The notes: a model not told the origin generated them from the sequence alone. Shown: positions 1 through 11,085, counted from the stretch's first letter. The stretch is 64,000 nt of DNA from Streptomyces sp. SUK 48 (GCF_009650765.1 NZ_CP045740.1:2046001-2110000), one strand, 5' to 3'. Program-made: numbers and translations.

Positions 1-1601
1 GCTTCGCGGACTACGTCACCGTCGACCTGGACGACGGCGTCCTGCACGGCGAGGAGCCCGGCCCCACCGCGGCGACCCTGCGCCGTATCGCCGTGCACGG
101 CATCCGGGGCGACCATCCGCTGTACGAGCAGGACCGGCTGATCGACTTCAAGCCGTTCACCCCCCAGGCCCGGGGCTACGGCTCCGGACACTCCGAACTG
201 GTGTCCGACCTGGCCATGGCGACGGACTGGCGGGCCCAGGACCCGCAGCGCACCGACAACATCCTCGAGTACGGCATCCAGTCCCTGATCTCGGCCCCGA
301 TCCGGGCCCGCGGGGTGGTGCTGGGCATCGCCAACTTCTACCGGGCCAAACGGGACCCCTTCGACGAGGAGGACCTCACGCTCGCGGACGAGCTGGTGGC
401 CCGCGCCGCCGTCAGCGTGGACAACGCCCGCCGCTACGCCCGTGAGCACACCCTCGCGGTCACCCTCCAGCGCAGCCTGCTGCCGCGCGCCCTGCCCGAG
501 CAGAGCGCGCTGGACGTCGCCTACCGGTATCTGCCGGCCCAGTCGGGGGTGAGCGGGGACTGGTTCGACGTGATCCCGCTGCCGGGCAGCCGGGTGGCGC
601 TGGTGGTCGGCGATGTCGTCGGGCACGGGCTGCACGCGGCCGCCACGATGGGCCGGCTGCGGACCGCCGTACACAACTTCTCGACCCTCGACCTGCCCCC
701 CGACGAGCTGCTCAGCCATCTGGACGACCTGGTCGGGCGCATCGACCAGGACGAGGGCGACGGGGAGGACTCGGGCGCGATCGTGGGCGCCACGTGCCTG
801 TACGCGATCTACGACCCCATCTCGCGCCGGTGCGCCATGGCCCGCGCCGGGCATCTGGCGCCCGCCCTGGTGCATCCCGACGGCAGCGTCACCTACCCCG
901 AGCTGCCCGGCGGTCCGCCGCTGGGGCTCGGGGGCATGCCGTTCCAGACGGCGGAGCTGGAGCTGGCCGAGGGGACGCAGCTGGTGCTGTACACCGACGG
1001 GCTGGTCGAGGACCGCAACCGCGATCTGGACGAGGGCCTGGAGCTGCTGCGGCGGGCGCTGGCCGGGCATCCCGACCGCTCCCCGGACGCGAGCTGCGGG
1101 GCGGTGCTGGAGGAGCTGCTGCCCGAGGGGCCCAAGGACGATGTCGCGCTGCTGGTGGCGCGCACCCGGGCGCTGACGTCGGACCAGGTGGCCGAGTGGG
1201 ACGTACCGGCCGATCCGTCGGCCGTGGCGGGGCTGCGGCGGGCCGTGACCGGGCGGCTGGAGGAGTGGGGGCTGGAGGAGCAGGCGTTCGGCATGGAGCT
1301 GGTGCTCAGCGAGCTGGTGACCAACGCGATCCGGTACGGCTCCGAGCCGATCCGGCTGCGGCTGATCCGGGACCGGGCGCTGATCTGCGAGGTGGCCGAC
1401 GGCAGCAACACGTCGCCGCATCTGCGGTACGCGGCGACGACGGACGAGGGCGGGCGGGGGCTGTTCCTGGTCCAGCAGATGACGGAGCGGTGGGGGACGA
1501 GGTACTCGCCGCAGGGGAAGGTGATCTGGGCGGAGATGGCGCTGCGGGGGGCTCCGCCGGTGATGCCGGAGTTGTCGCTGGACTCGTTCGATGAGATCTG
1601 A
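1..1601 (+). CDS. SpoIIE-family PP2C phosphatase with GAF and ATPase domains (5' partial)
   Basis: Serine/threonine phosphatase of the RsbU/SpoIIE type that acts on anti-anti-sigma proteins. The frame is open through the left edge (first codon at base 3), so the N-terminus lies outside the window. Visible order: the end of a GAF-like sensor domain (SLISAPIRARGVVLGIANFY), a PP2C domain with metal-binding SGVSGDWFDVI, VVGDVVGHG and LYTDGLVEDR, then a C-terminal HATPase_c_2 domain (ELVLSELVTNAIRYG and DEGGRGLFLVQQM). A phosphatase fused to an anti-sigma-like kinase is common in Streptomyces multi-domain stress regulators. The upstream sensor domains and the partner sigma factor cannot be known from here. 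Confidence 0.93.
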   Translation, partial: FADYVTVDLDDGVLHGEEPGPTAATLRRIAVHGIRGDHPLYEQDRLIDFKPFTPQARGYGSGHSELVSDLAMATDWRAQDPQRTDNILEYGIQSLISAPIRARGVVLGIANFYRAKRDPFDEEDLTLADELVARAAVSVDNARRYAREHTLAVTLQRSLLPRALPEQSALDVAYRYLPAQSGVSGDWFDVIPLPGSRVALVVGDVVGHGLHAAATMGRLRTAVHNFSTLDLPPDELLSHLDDLVGRIDQDEGDGEDSGAIVGATCLYAIYDPISRRCAMARAGHLAPALVHPDGSVTYPELPGGPPLGLGGMPFQTAELELAEGTQLVLYTDGLVEDRNRDLDEGLELLRRALAGHPDRSPDASCGAVLEELLPEGPKDDVALLVARTRALTSDQVAEWDVPADPSAVAGLRRAVTGRLEEWGLEEQAFGMELVLSELVTNAIRYGSEPIRLRLIRDRALICEVADGSNTSPHLRYAATTDEGGRGLFLVQQMTERWGTRYSPQGKVIWAEMALRGAPPVMPELSLDSFDEI

Positions 1602-1657
1602 GGGGGCGGGGTGGGAGGTGGGGGTGCGTCGCCGGGTGCGGGTGCGTCGTGGCTGGT

Positions 1658-1675
1658 CGCGCGGTTCCCCGCGCC
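1658..1675. repeat. Short interspersed repeat CGCGCGGTTCCCCGCGCC, copy 1
   Basis: An 18-bp partly palindromic sequence lies between the phosphatase and the terminator. The identical 18-mer occurs at 35359-35376. From general familiarity, GCGCGGTTCCCCGCGCC-type sequences are frequent in Streptomyces intergenic regions; the function is unknown. Confidence 0.6.
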
Positions 1676-1698
1676 CCTGAAAGACAAAAGACACAAGA

Positions 1699-1734
1699 GA
1701 GGGCCGCACCCCCGTTGCCAGGGGTGCGGCCCTC
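1699..1734. terminator. Bidirectional hairpin terminator between phosphatase and acnA
   Basis: Perfect 14-bp arms (GAGGGCCGCACCCC at 1699-1712 and its complement at 1721-1734) with an 8-nt loop. It sits between two convergent genes, 97 nt after the phosphatase stop and 19 nt beyond the aconitase stop. Confidence 0.85.
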
Positions 1735-1753
1735 AACCGCGGTTACTGATCGC

Positions 1754-4570
<2,817 letters not shown>

Positions 4571-4601
4571 CGGGGTGGCGGCTGCGGTGCGCCTCGGCAG
4601 A

Positions 4602-4619
4602 TATCTCGATGTCGAGATA
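4602..4619. promoter_or_regulatory. Perfect inverted repeat TATCTCGA-TG-TCGAGATA
   Basis: Operator-like 8-bp arms with a 2-nt centre, between acnA and the coaD-like gene. It shares the pattern ATCTC-N6-GAGATAAC with the sequence just before the HTH-MurA gene (7537-7555), in the same orientation. In both places an ATG follows GATAAC after 8-9 nt. Confidence 0.6.
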
Positions 4620-4689
4620 ACTCTAGTACATGGGTGCCGGATGGTCATGCCGGGGCCGCCTTGCGCGCGCGTGGACCCTGATCCTGACC

Positions 4690-4795
4690 GGGGTCCCGGT
4701 CGGGGTTCGGGCCGGGGTTCCGCTCGGGTTTGGTTCGGGGTTCCGTTCGGGTTTCGGTTCGAGGTCCGTTCGGGTTTCGGTCCGGGGGGTCGGGC
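4690..4795. repeat. Degenerate GGGTTCGG-type repeat tract
   Basis: About 105 bp made of imperfect iterations of GGGTTCGGG / GGGTTTCGG / GGTTCCG between the palindrome and the coaD-like start. The tract is readable in frame with the downstream gene from an ATG at 4630, but the peptide would be low-complexity (GVPLGFGSGFRSGFGSRS). I treat it as non-coding. Confidence 0.45.
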
Positions 4796-4815
4796 GGTTG
4801 TTACTCTGTCTGGTC

Positions 4816-5241
4816 ATGCGAGCCCTCTTTCCAGGATCGTTCGACCCGGTGACGCCGGGGCACCAGGACGTGCTGCGGCGCGCCTCGCTGCTGTTCGACG
4901 AGGTCGTCGTCTGCGTGATGTTCAACGCGAGCAAGACCGGCCGTTTTCCGGTCGCGGAACGGCTGGAAAAGCTCCGCGCGGCGGCGGAAGGGCTGACCAA
5001 TGTCACGGTCGACTCGCACACCGGCGGGCTGCTGGTCGACTACTGCCGCGAGGCCGCAATCGACATCGTGGTCCGCGGGGTCCGGGACGCCAAGGACCTG
5101 GACTACGAGATGCCGATGGCCCGGATGAACCATGAACTGGCCGGAGTGGAGACGTTCTTCATCCCCGCCGATCCCGCGCTGGCGCACGTGTCCTCCAGCC
5201 TCGTCACCGCGATGGGCCAGTACGCGGGGGGCAGCGTATAG
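4816..5241 (+). CDS. Short phosphopantetheine adenylyltransferase (CoaD) paralogue
   Basis: CoaD-family nucleotidyltransferase, which adenylylates 4'-phosphopantetheine in CoA synthesis. The nucleotide-binding FPGSFDPVTPGH (TxGH motif), RGVRDAKDLDYE and the C-terminal HVSSSLV (ISSTxxR-like) are present. At 141 aa it is about 20 residues shorter than housekeeping CoaD, ending soon after GQYAGGSV. Streptomyces normally keep a full-length coaD elsewhere, so this is probably a paralogue with a special or partial role. The start is the ATG at 4816, where homology begins; no good Shine-Dalgarno is visible. Confidence 0.8.
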   Translation: MRALFPGSFDPVTPGHQDVLRRASLLFDEVVVCVMFNASKTGRFPVAERLEKLRAAAEGLTNVTVDSHTGGLLVDYCREAAIDIVVRGVRDAKDLDYEMPMARMNHELAGVETFFIPADPALAHVSSSLVTAMGQYAGGSV

Positions 5242-5315
5242 GCGGGCGCGTACCGGTGGCCGGAACTGTGGCTTCCACCATGGTCCGGGGGGCGCGGCGC
5301 TGATGGGATGCGCGG

Positions 5316-6257
5316 ATGCGCACTGCCACCTCACTTCTTCCGGCCGTCGTGCCCGCCGTCGCCGCGCTGCTGCTGCTCACGGCGTGCGGGTCCGAGCACG
5401 CGGGGGTCTCCGGCATGGCCGGCCCGGGTGCCGGGTCCGGGGCCGCGGTTCCCGTGTCCGATCCGCCCGTGGACGGTGTCCGGATCACCTCGGTGACGAT
5501 CCCCACCGGCACGCCGAGCCCTTCCCCCTCCGACCACCTGGTGCACGCCGACCCGCTCCCGGCCGCCGACTCCGGGATCTCGGCCGCCTACGAGGTCACC
5601 AACAGCGGCACCCAGGAGCTGACGTACACGGTCCTGTTCGACTTCACCACGGACAGCGGCGCGGTCATGGGCAACCATGCCGAGACCGTGCGCTCGGTCG
5701 CCCCCGGCGCGACGAGGCGCGGCACGGTACGGCTGGGGGCGCCGGCCCCCGGGTCGTCGCGGGTCAGCCGGATCAAGGTGGCCCAGGTGACCCGGGTGCC
5801 CGCCGCCGAGGCCCCGCCCGCGCCCGGCGTGTGCCCGCCCTCCGGCATCCGTCTCGGCAATGACGCGGGCGACGCCGCGATGGGGCTGCGCGTGGTGGGC
5901 CTGCGCCTGGAGAACTGCGGCAAGCGGGACTACACGCTCGACGGCTATCCGCGACTGGAACTGCTGGACGACGACCTGGCCCCCGTCCACGGCGTGCGGA
6001 TCTTCCACGGGAGCGGCGGCATCAGCACCGGCACCGGATTCGACGACCCGGCCCGCCCGCTGGTCCTGAAGCCCGGCGAGAGCGCGGTCTCCGGCCTCAT
6101 GTGGCGCAACACCACGGAGTTCGGTACGGCGGTCGACGTCCCGTACGTCAGGGTGCGGGCCAAGGAGGGTGCCGCGCCGGTGACGGTCACGCCCCATCTC
6201 GACCTCGGTACGACGGGCAAGCTGGCCGTCCGGGCCTGGACGCGCGAGGCGTCGTAG
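5316..6257 (+). CDS. DUF4232-type secreted lipoprotein
   Basis: 313-residue lipoprotein. The signal peptide MRTATSLLPAVVPAVAALLL ends in the lipobox LLTAC, so it should be membrane-anchored outside the cell. The C-terminal half (CPPSGIRLGNDAGDAAMGLR to AVRAWT) matches the DUF4232 pattern, with paired cysteines (CPPSG and LENCGK) and LKPGESA. The middle segment is a beta-sandwich-like stretch. No enzymatic function is known for the family. Confidence 0.85.
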   Translation: MRTATSLLPAVVPAVAALLLLTACGSEHAGVSGMAGPGAGSGAAVPVSDPPVDGVRITSVTIPTGTPSPSPSDHLVHADPLPAADSGISAAYEVTNSGTQELTYTVLFDFTTDSGAVMGNHAETVRSVAPGATRRGTVRLGAPAPGSSRVSRIKVAQVTRVPAAEAPPAPGVCPPSGIRLGNDAGDAAMGLRVVGLRLENCGKRDYTLDGYPRLELLDDDLAPVHGVRIFHGSGGISTGTGFDDPARPLVLKPGESAVSGLMWRNTTEFGTAVDVPYVRVRAKEGAAPVTVTPHLDLGTTGKLAVRAWTREAS

Positions 6258-6291
6258 GACCGAGGCGTCGTAGGACCGAGGCGTCGTAGGA
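6244..6291. repeat. Three 16-bp tandem repeats across the lipoprotein stop codon
   Basis: Unit GAGGCGTCGTAGGACC is repeated exactly three times (6244, 6260, 6276). Every unit carries the TAG that ends the lipoprotein gene. It looks like replication slippage at the 3' end; a fourth, diverged unit may follow. Confidence 0.85.
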
Positions 6292-6325
6292 CCGAGGTGC
6301 CGTACGACCCGAGGTCGGCCGGGCG

Positions 6326-6802
6326 TCAGCAGCCGCAGGTGCCCGCGACCGGGGCGGCGAGGGGGTCGGGGTCGCGGCGCTCCGGGCCCTGCCAGGTCCG
6401 GTGGGCGAAGCCCTCGCGCACCCAGTACTCGAATCCGCCGAGCATCTCCCTGACCTGGTAGCCGAGTTCGGCGAGGGCGAGGGCGGCACGGGTGGCACCG
6501 TTGCAGCCGGGGCCCCAGCAGTAGGTGACGACGGGCACGGATCTGTCGAGCAGACCGGGGGCCCGCTCGGGGATGAGCGCGGTGGGGAGGTGGACGGCGC
6601 CGGGGATGTGCCCCTGGTCCCAGGAGTGGGTGGAGCGGGAGTCGAGGAGCACGAATCCGGGGCCGCCGGGGGCGGCGAGGGCGGCGGCCACGTCGGCGAC
6701 GTCGGTGTGGAAACGGAGGGAGGCGCGGAAGTGGGCGGCGGCTTCGGCGGGGGCGGTGAGGGGGGCGGTTTCGCTGAGGGTGGCGGGGGCGGTCGGGGTC
6801 AT
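6326..6802 (-). CDS. Rhodanese-like sulfurtransferase domain protein
   Basis: 158-residue single rhodanese domain: VLLDSRSTHSWDQGHIPGAVHLP followed by the active-site loop TYCWGPGCNGAT with the candidate catalytic cysteine. It ends in an unusual CGC tail. I chose the ATG at 6802 because AAGGA lies 9 nt upstream; the frame is open further up but without a good ribosome site. It is divergent from the Lrp/AsnC gene, which may regulate it. Confidence 0.85.
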   Translation of the reverse strand: MTPTAPATLSETAPLTAPAEAAAHFRASLRFHTDVADVAAALAAPGGPGFVLLDSRSTHSWDQGHIPGAVHLPTALIPERAPGLLDRSVPVVTYCWGPGCNGATRAALALAELGYQVREMLGGFEYWVREGFAHRTWQGPERRDPDPLAAPVAGTCGC

Positions 6803-6956
6803 GGGGGCCATTCCTTGCCTGAGGGGGTCGGCTCGGCCGGCGAGGTCCGGCCTCGCGGCTTCGGGCTCGAATCTACGGAGCGGAAGCGGCCCGCTGAAGG
6901 TTCGATCCACGGCGATGTCACCCGATCGGCCGGGGAATCCGTGCTATTTCTCGACC

Positions 6957-7427
6957 ATGACCGCGATATCCCTGGACGCCATCGACTGGCGCATTCTCGA
7001 CGTCCTCCAGCGGGACGGCCGGACCAGCTTCGCCGACCTCGCGCGGGCCGTCTCCATGTCGGCCAGCGCGGTCACGGAACGCGTGCGCAGGCTGGAGGAG
7101 GGCGGGGTCATCAGCGGCTACGCGGCGGTCGTGGACCCGGAGCGGGTCGGACTGACGGTCATGGCGTTCGTACGACTGCGGTACCCGAACGGCAACTACA
7201 AGCCGTTCCACGACCTGGTCACGGCGATGCCGGAGATCCTGGAGGCGCATCACGTGACGGGCGACGACTGCTTCGTCATCAAGGTGGCGGCCCGCTCGAT
7301 GCGCCATCTGGAGGAGATTTCGGGACGGATCGGCGGTTTGGGGTCGGTGACGACCAGCGTCGTCTACTCGTCCCCGCTCCCCCATCGCGCCCTGTCTGCC
7401 TCGCCTCATCACCCCATCGACGGCTAA
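6957..7427 (+). CDS. Lrp/AsnC-family transcriptional regulator
   Basis: 156 aa: an N-terminal winged helix (LDAIDWRILDVLQRDGRTSFADLARAVSMSASAVTERVRRL) and a C-terminal RAM/ligand domain (VVDPERVGLTVMAFVRLRY, HHVTGDDCFVIKVAARSM). Such proteins form octamers that sense amino acids. It is divergent from the rhodanese gene, with 154 bp between the starts. The ATG at 6957 fits the family N-terminus; the ribosome site is weak. Confidence 0.92.
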   Translation: MTAISLDAIDWRILDVLQRDGRTSFADLARAVSMSASAVTERVRRLEEGGVISGYAAVVDPERVGLTVMAFVRLRYPNGNYKPFHDLVTAMPEILEAHHVTGDDCFVIKVAARSMRHLEEISGRIGGLGSVTTSVVYSSPLPHRALSASPHHPIDG

Positions 7428-7536
7428 ATCCGTCATGAGCGTCATTACGGAATGAATCACCCGCGGTCGGCACACCCGCCGGAAACCCGCAGGTCATTGA
7501 CGCGCCATCACTCGAATGGCCCCCCTGACGGGCGCC

Positions 7537-7555
7537 ATCTCATATCTGAGATAAC
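7537..7555. promoter_or_regulatory. Inverted repeat ATCTC-N6-GAGAT before the HTH-MurA gene
   Basis: ATCTC (7537-7541), ATATCT, GAGAT (7548-7552), continuing into GATAAC, 9 nt before the ATG at 7565. GATAAC at 7550-7555 could be a -10 for a leaderless transcript, since no Shine-Dalgarno is present. The same layout occurs at 4602-4620. The gene downstream encodes an XRE HTH, so autoregulation is an obvious hypothesis. Confidence 0.55.
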
Positions 7556-7564
7556 CTCAACCTC

Positions 7565-9094
7565 ATGGCAGACGACTACCTCGTACGCATCGGCAAGCTC
7601 ATCCGTGACGCCCGGCAACACCGGGGCTGGACGCAGACGCAGCTCGCGGAGGCGCTCGGCACCAGCCAGAGTGCGGTCAACCGCATCGAGCGCGGCAACC
7701 AGAACATCAGCCTTGAGATGATCGCCCGCATCGGTGAGGCTCTGGACAGCGAGATCGTGTCGCTGGGCTACGCGGGCCCGATGCATCTGCGGGTCGTCGG
7801 CGGCCGGCGGCTGTCCGGCGCCATCGACGTCAAGACGAGCAAGAACGCCTGTGTGGCCCTCCTCTGCGGCTCCCTGCTGAACAAGGGACGCACGGTGCTG
7901 CGCCGGGTCGCGCGCATCGAGGAGGTGTACCGCCTGCTGGAGGTGCTCAACTCCATCGGCGTGCGCACCCGCTGGATCAACGACGGGGTCGATCTGGAGC
8001 TGGTCCCGCCGGCCGAGCTGGAGATGACGGCGATCGACGCCGAGGCGGCCGTCCGCACCCGCTCCATCATCATGTTCCTCGGTCCGCTGCTGCACCGCAT
8101 GGACCAGTTCAAGCTGCCGTACGCCGGCGGCTGCGACCTCGGCACCCGGACCATCGAGCCGCACATGATCGCGCTGCGCCGGTTCGGGCTCCAGATCGCG
8201 GCGACCGAGAACCAGTACCACGCGCAGGTGGACCGCACGGTCAGCCCCGACCGCCCGATCGTGCTGACCGAGCGCGGCGACACCGTGACCGAGAACGCGC
8301 TGCTGGCCGCGGCGCGGCACGACGGCGTGACCGTCATCCGCAACGCCTCCTCCAACTACATGGTCCAGGACCTGTGCTTCTTCCTGGAGGCGCTGGGCGT
8401 GAAGGTGGAGGGCATCGGCACCACCACGCTGACCGTGCACGGCGTGCCCAACATCGACGTCGACGTGGACTACTCGCCCTCCGAGGACCCGGTCGAGGCG
8501 ATGAGCCTGGTGGCCGCGGCGGTGGTCACCGAGTCCGAACTCACCGTGCGCCGGGTGCCGATCGAGTTCCTGGAGATCGAGCTGGCGGTCCTGGAGGAGA
8601 TGGGCCTGGACCACGACCGTTCGCCGGAGTACTTCGCGGACAACGGCCGTACCCGGCTGGTCGACCTCACGGTCCGCCCCTCCAAGCTGGAAGCGCCGAT
8701 CGACAAGATCCACCCGATGCCCTTCCCGGGCCTGAACATCGACAACGTGCCGTTCTTCGCCGCGATCGCGGCGGTCGCCTCGGGCCAGACCCTGATCCAC
8801 GACTGGGTCTACGACAACCGCGCGATCTACCTCACCGACCTCAACCGCCTCGGCGGCCGCCTCCAGCTCCTCGACCCGCACCGCGTCCTCGTCGAGGGCC
8901 CCACCCGCTGGCGCGCCGCCGAGATGATGTGCCCCCCGGCGCTGCGTCCCGCGGTGGTCGTCCTGCTGGCGATGATGGCGGCGGAGGGGACGTCGGTCCT
9001 GCGCAACGTGTACGTCATCAACCGCGGTTACGAGGACCTCGCGGAGCGCCTGAACTCGATCGGGGCACAGATCGAGATCTTCCGGGACATCTGA
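7565..9094 (+). CDS. murA: XRE helix-turn-helix / UDP-GlcNAc enolpyruvyl transferase (MurA-like) fusion
   Basis: 509 aa. Residues about 1-60 are an XRE HTH (IRDARQHRGWTQTQLAEALGTSQSAVNRIERG). The rest is an EPSP-synthase/MurA fold with substrate-binding KTSKNACVALL and the loop GGCDLGTRTIEPH carrying the cysteine equivalent to E. coli Cys115. The reaction would be enolpyruvyl transfer from PEP to UDP-GlcNAc, the first peptidoglycan step. Streptomyces often have this fused form beside acnA plus a classical MurA, so it may be a second or regulatory MurA. A strong terminator follows. Confidence 0.9.
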   Translation: MADDYLVRIGKLIRDARQHRGWTQTQLAEALGTSQSAVNRIERGNQNISLEMIARIGEALDSEIVSLGYAGPMHLRVVGGRRLSGAIDVKTSKNACVALLCGSLLNKGRTVLRRVARIEEVYRLLEVLNSIGVRTRWINDGVDLELVPPAELEMTAIDAEAAVRTRSIIMFLGPLLHRMDQFKLPYAGGCDLGTRTIEPHMIALRRFGLQIAATENQYHAQVDRTVSPDRPIVLTERGDTVTENALLAAARHDGVTVIRNASSNYMVQDLCFFLEALGVKVEGIGTTTLTVHGVPNIDVDVDYSPSEDPVEAMSLVAAAVVTESELTVRRVPIEFLEIELAVLEEMGLDHDRSPEYFADNGRTRLVDLTVRPSKLEAPIDKIHPMPFPGLNIDNVPFFAAIAAVASGQTLIHDWVYDNRAIYLTDLNRLGGRLQLLDPHRVLVEGPTRWRAAEMMCPPALRPAVVVLLAMMAAEGTSVLRNVYVINRGYEDLAERLNSIGAQIEIFRDI

Positions 9095-9100
9095 CGCGCG

Positions 9101-9160
9101 AATGCCGCCGCACCCCGTCCGACCTGTGCTCAGCGGGTCGGGGAGGGGTGCGGCGGCATT
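9101..9160. terminator. Strong hairpin terminator after the MurA gene
   Basis: Perfect 16-bp arms AATGCCGCCGCACCCC (9101-9116) and GGGGTGCGGCGGCATT (9145-9160). The loop contains a secondary CCGACC/GGTCGG pairing. Confidence 0.9.
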
Positions 9161-9283
9161 TCCGGGAATTCTCCGGGTAGTTGGGCCGACCTGGGAATTT
9201 CGTCCGCGGCCCCACGGTTGCCCACACTGCGTCGGCGCTCCGCCCCGACGGACACCGGCACGGCACAGCCCGAAGGAACGAAG

Positions 9284-9616
9284 ATGGCTACGACGTATCT
9301 CCTCCAGGTCGATTTCCCGCACAACGGCCCCTTCGGGGAGCAGATGGCGACCGAGTACCGGCAGCTGGCCGAGAGCATCAACGACGAGCCGGGGTTGATC
9401 TGGAAGATCTGGACCGAGAACAGCGAGGCCGGCGAAGCGGGCGGCATCTACCTCTTCGGCTCCGAGGCAGACGCACAGCGGTACCTGGCCAAGCACACCG
9501 AACGGCTGCGGTCCTGGGGCATCACCGACGTCCGTGGCCGGATCTTCGCCGTGAACGGCCCGCTGTCGGCGGTCAACAGGGGTCCGCTCACCGTCCCCAC
9601 GCCCCTCGACAGCTGA
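9284..9616 (+). CDS. YdhR-type monooxygenase family protein
   Basis: 110-residue small protein of the dimeric alpha/beta-barrel class: TYLLQVDFPHNGPFGEQM, EPGLIWKIWTENSEAGEAGGIYLF, TERLRSWGITDVRGRIFAVN. The family is annotated as putative mono-oxygenase YdhR; substrates are unknown. AAGGA sits 7 nt before the ATG. It is convergent with the small membrane-protein gene. Confidence 0.8.
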   Translation: MATTYLLQVDFPHNGPFGEQMATEYRQLAESINDEPGLIWKIWTENSEAGEAGGIYLFGSEADAQRYLAKHTERLRSWGITDVRGRIFAVNGPLSAVNRGPLTVPTPLDS

Positions 9617-9626
9617 GCTTCCGGGG

Positions 9627-9899
9627 CTAGGCCCGGGCGAAGGCCCTGCCCGCGACGATGTTCGCGATCACCACGTAGACGATCGCGGGGATGCCGTAGT
9701 CGAGGAGCACCTGGAGGGTGTGCCCGGAGACGGTGAAGAGGCCGATGGACCAGCCGGCGAGCCAGTCGGCGGCGGAGTGGAACCAGCCGACGACGGTGTT
9801 GCCGCGGTTGGCGTGGAAGAGGTCCATGAGGATCCAGACGACCAGGATGCCCGCGAGCACGTGAGCCACGGTTCTTATGACGGAGTCGATGCCTCTCAT
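9627..9899 (-). CDS. Small two-helix membrane protein
   Basis: 90 aa. One hydrophobic segment near residues 5-25 (TVAHVLAGILVVWILMDLF) and a longer one from about 45 to 85 (WLAGWSIGLFTVSG, IPAIVYVVIANIV). GGAG precedes the ATG at 9899. No family function recognised. It is divergent from the dithiol oxidase gene and may simply be the chromosomal neighbour of the cluster. Confidence 0.7.
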   Translation of the reverse strand: MRGIDSVIRTVAHVLAGILVVWILMDLFHANRGNTVVGWFHSAADWLAGWSIGLFTVSGHTLQVLLDYGIPAIVYVVIANIVAGRAFARA

Positions 9900-9951
9900 G
9901 GACTCCGTTTTGCCCGCGGCGGCCCGGACAAACGGGCCGGGCGGTCGCGCG

Positions 9952-9982
9952 TTCCGGAAACGGCAACAAAAATTGCCCGGGC
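9952..9982 (+). promoter_or_regulatory. 31-bp conserved element, copy 1 (before the dithiol oxidase)
   Basis: Reads TTCCGGAAACGGCAACAA then AAATTGCCCGGGC. It ends 38 nt before the ATG at 10021. Copies stand upstream of the methyltransferase at 27574 (28/31 identical, also 38 nt before the start) and of the exporter leader (24909-24939, 22/31). The internal GGCAA...TTGCC pairing suggests a dimeric regulator; which one is unknown. Confidence 0.75.
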
Positions 9983-10020
9983 GGGGCCTCCGCCGCACCC
10001 TTGCGGCGGAGGTGATCGCC

Positions 10021-10995
10021 ATGACCGGCGCATTCAACGACAGGACCGACCGGACTTCGTACGACGTCATCGTGATAGGCGGCGGGGCGGGTGGGCTGAA
10101 CGCCGCGCTGGTGCTCGCGCGGGCCCGTCGCTCCGTCGCCGTCATCGATTCCGGGGAGCCCCGCAACGCACCCTCGGCCCATATGCACAGCTTCCTCTCC
10201 CGTGACGGGGTCCCCCCGCTCAGCGTGCTGGAGACCGGTCGCGCCGAGATCGCGCGCTACGGAGCGGTCCTGGTGCGGGGTCAGGTGGACCAGGTGGAGG
10301 CCGGTGAGCCGGGCGGGTACGTGGTCCGGCTGGCCGGCGGGGCGACGCTGGACGCCCGGCATGTCGTGCTCGCCTCGGGCCTGCGCGACGAGCTGCCGGA
10401 CATCCCGGGGCTGCGCGCGCTGTGGGGCGAGGGCGTGATCTTCTGCCCGTACTGCCACGGCTACGAGGTCCGTGACCAGCCGCTGGTGGTGCTGGGCGTG
10501 CACCCGGCGTCCGCCGGGCAGGCGCTGCTGCTGCGCCAGTGGTCGCACGACGTCGTGTACGTCCCGCACACCCAGCCGCTCACCGAGGAGGAGCGAGAGC
10601 GGATGGACGCGCGCGGCGTCAGGGTGGCCGAAGGACCGGTGTCCGGTGTGCTCACCCGGGAGGGCAGGCTGCACGCGGTGGAACTCGCCGACGGGCGGAG
10701 CCTGGAGTGCGCCGCGGTGTTCGTCTTCCCGAGGATGACCCCGAACGACGCGGCTTTCGAGGGCCTCGGCTGCGCGCGGGACGAGGGCGGCTGGCTCGTC
10801 ACCGACCGGGCCGGGCGCACCAGCCGGCCGGGCCTGTGGGCGGTCGGCAATGTGGTGGACAGCCGCGCCCAGGCCGTGACCGCGGCCGGTATGGGGGCCG
10901 CCGCCGCCTTCGCGCTCAATCACGACCTGGTGGACGAGGAGATCGAGCAGGCCGTCACCGCGCATCGCGCGTCGGCCGTGACCGCGGCACGCTGA
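10021..10995 (+). CDS. hlmI: Dithiol oxidase / thioredoxin-reductase-like flavoprotein (HlmI type)
   Basis: 324-residue FAD enzyme of the thioredoxin-disulfide-reductase fold: Rossmann DVIVIGGGAGGLNAALVLARA, redox pair FCPYCHGYE (CxxC), and C-terminal RPGLWAVGNVVDSRAQAV. In the holomycin pathway HlmI uses O2 to oxidise the ene-dithiol to the cyclic disulfide and so protects the host. The cluster context and the CPYC motif support that role over true thioredoxin reduction. GGAGG lies 9 nt before the ATG, and a 31-bp element shared with a methyltransferase and the exporter precedes it. Confidence 0.88.
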   Translation: MTGAFNDRTDRTSYDVIVIGGGAGGLNAALVLARARRSVAVIDSGEPRNAPSAHMHSFLSRDGVPPLSVLETGRAEIARYGAVLVRGQVDQVEAGEPGGYVVRLAGGATLDARHVVLASGLRDELPDIPGLRALWGEGVIFCPYCHGYEVRDQPLVVLGVHPASAGQALLLRQWSHDVVYVPHTQPLTEEERERMDARGVRVAEGPVSGVLTREGRLHAVELADGRSLECAAVFVFPRMTPNDAAFEGLGCARDEGGWLVTDRAGRTSRPGLWAVGNVVDSRAQAVTAAGMGAAAAFALNHDLVDEEIEQAVTAHRASAVTAAR

Positions 10996-11020
10996 CCGTC
11001 GGGCGCCCGGCATCCCTCCA

Positions 11021-11052
11021 GCGCCGGAGGAACATCCGTGTTCCTCCGGCGC
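11021..11052. terminator. Bidirectional hairpin terminator
   Basis: Perfect 14-bp arms GCGCCGGAGGAACA (11021-11034) and complement (11039-11052) around a TCCG loop, between the convergent dithiol oxidase and XRE-cupin genes. Confidence 0.9.
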
Positions 11053-11085
11053 CGGCCCGTCGGCGCGCGGGCAGCGGCGGTGCGC

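Noticed and set aside
7508..9496. 662-codon minus-strand frame over the MurA gene
   Set aside because: Shadow of the MurA and YdhR genes on the other strand.
10021..10995. Ordinary thioredoxin reductase
   Set aside because: The CPYC motif fits either, but the location in the dithiolopyrrolone cluster and the absence of a thioredoxin gene favour the dithiol oxidase.
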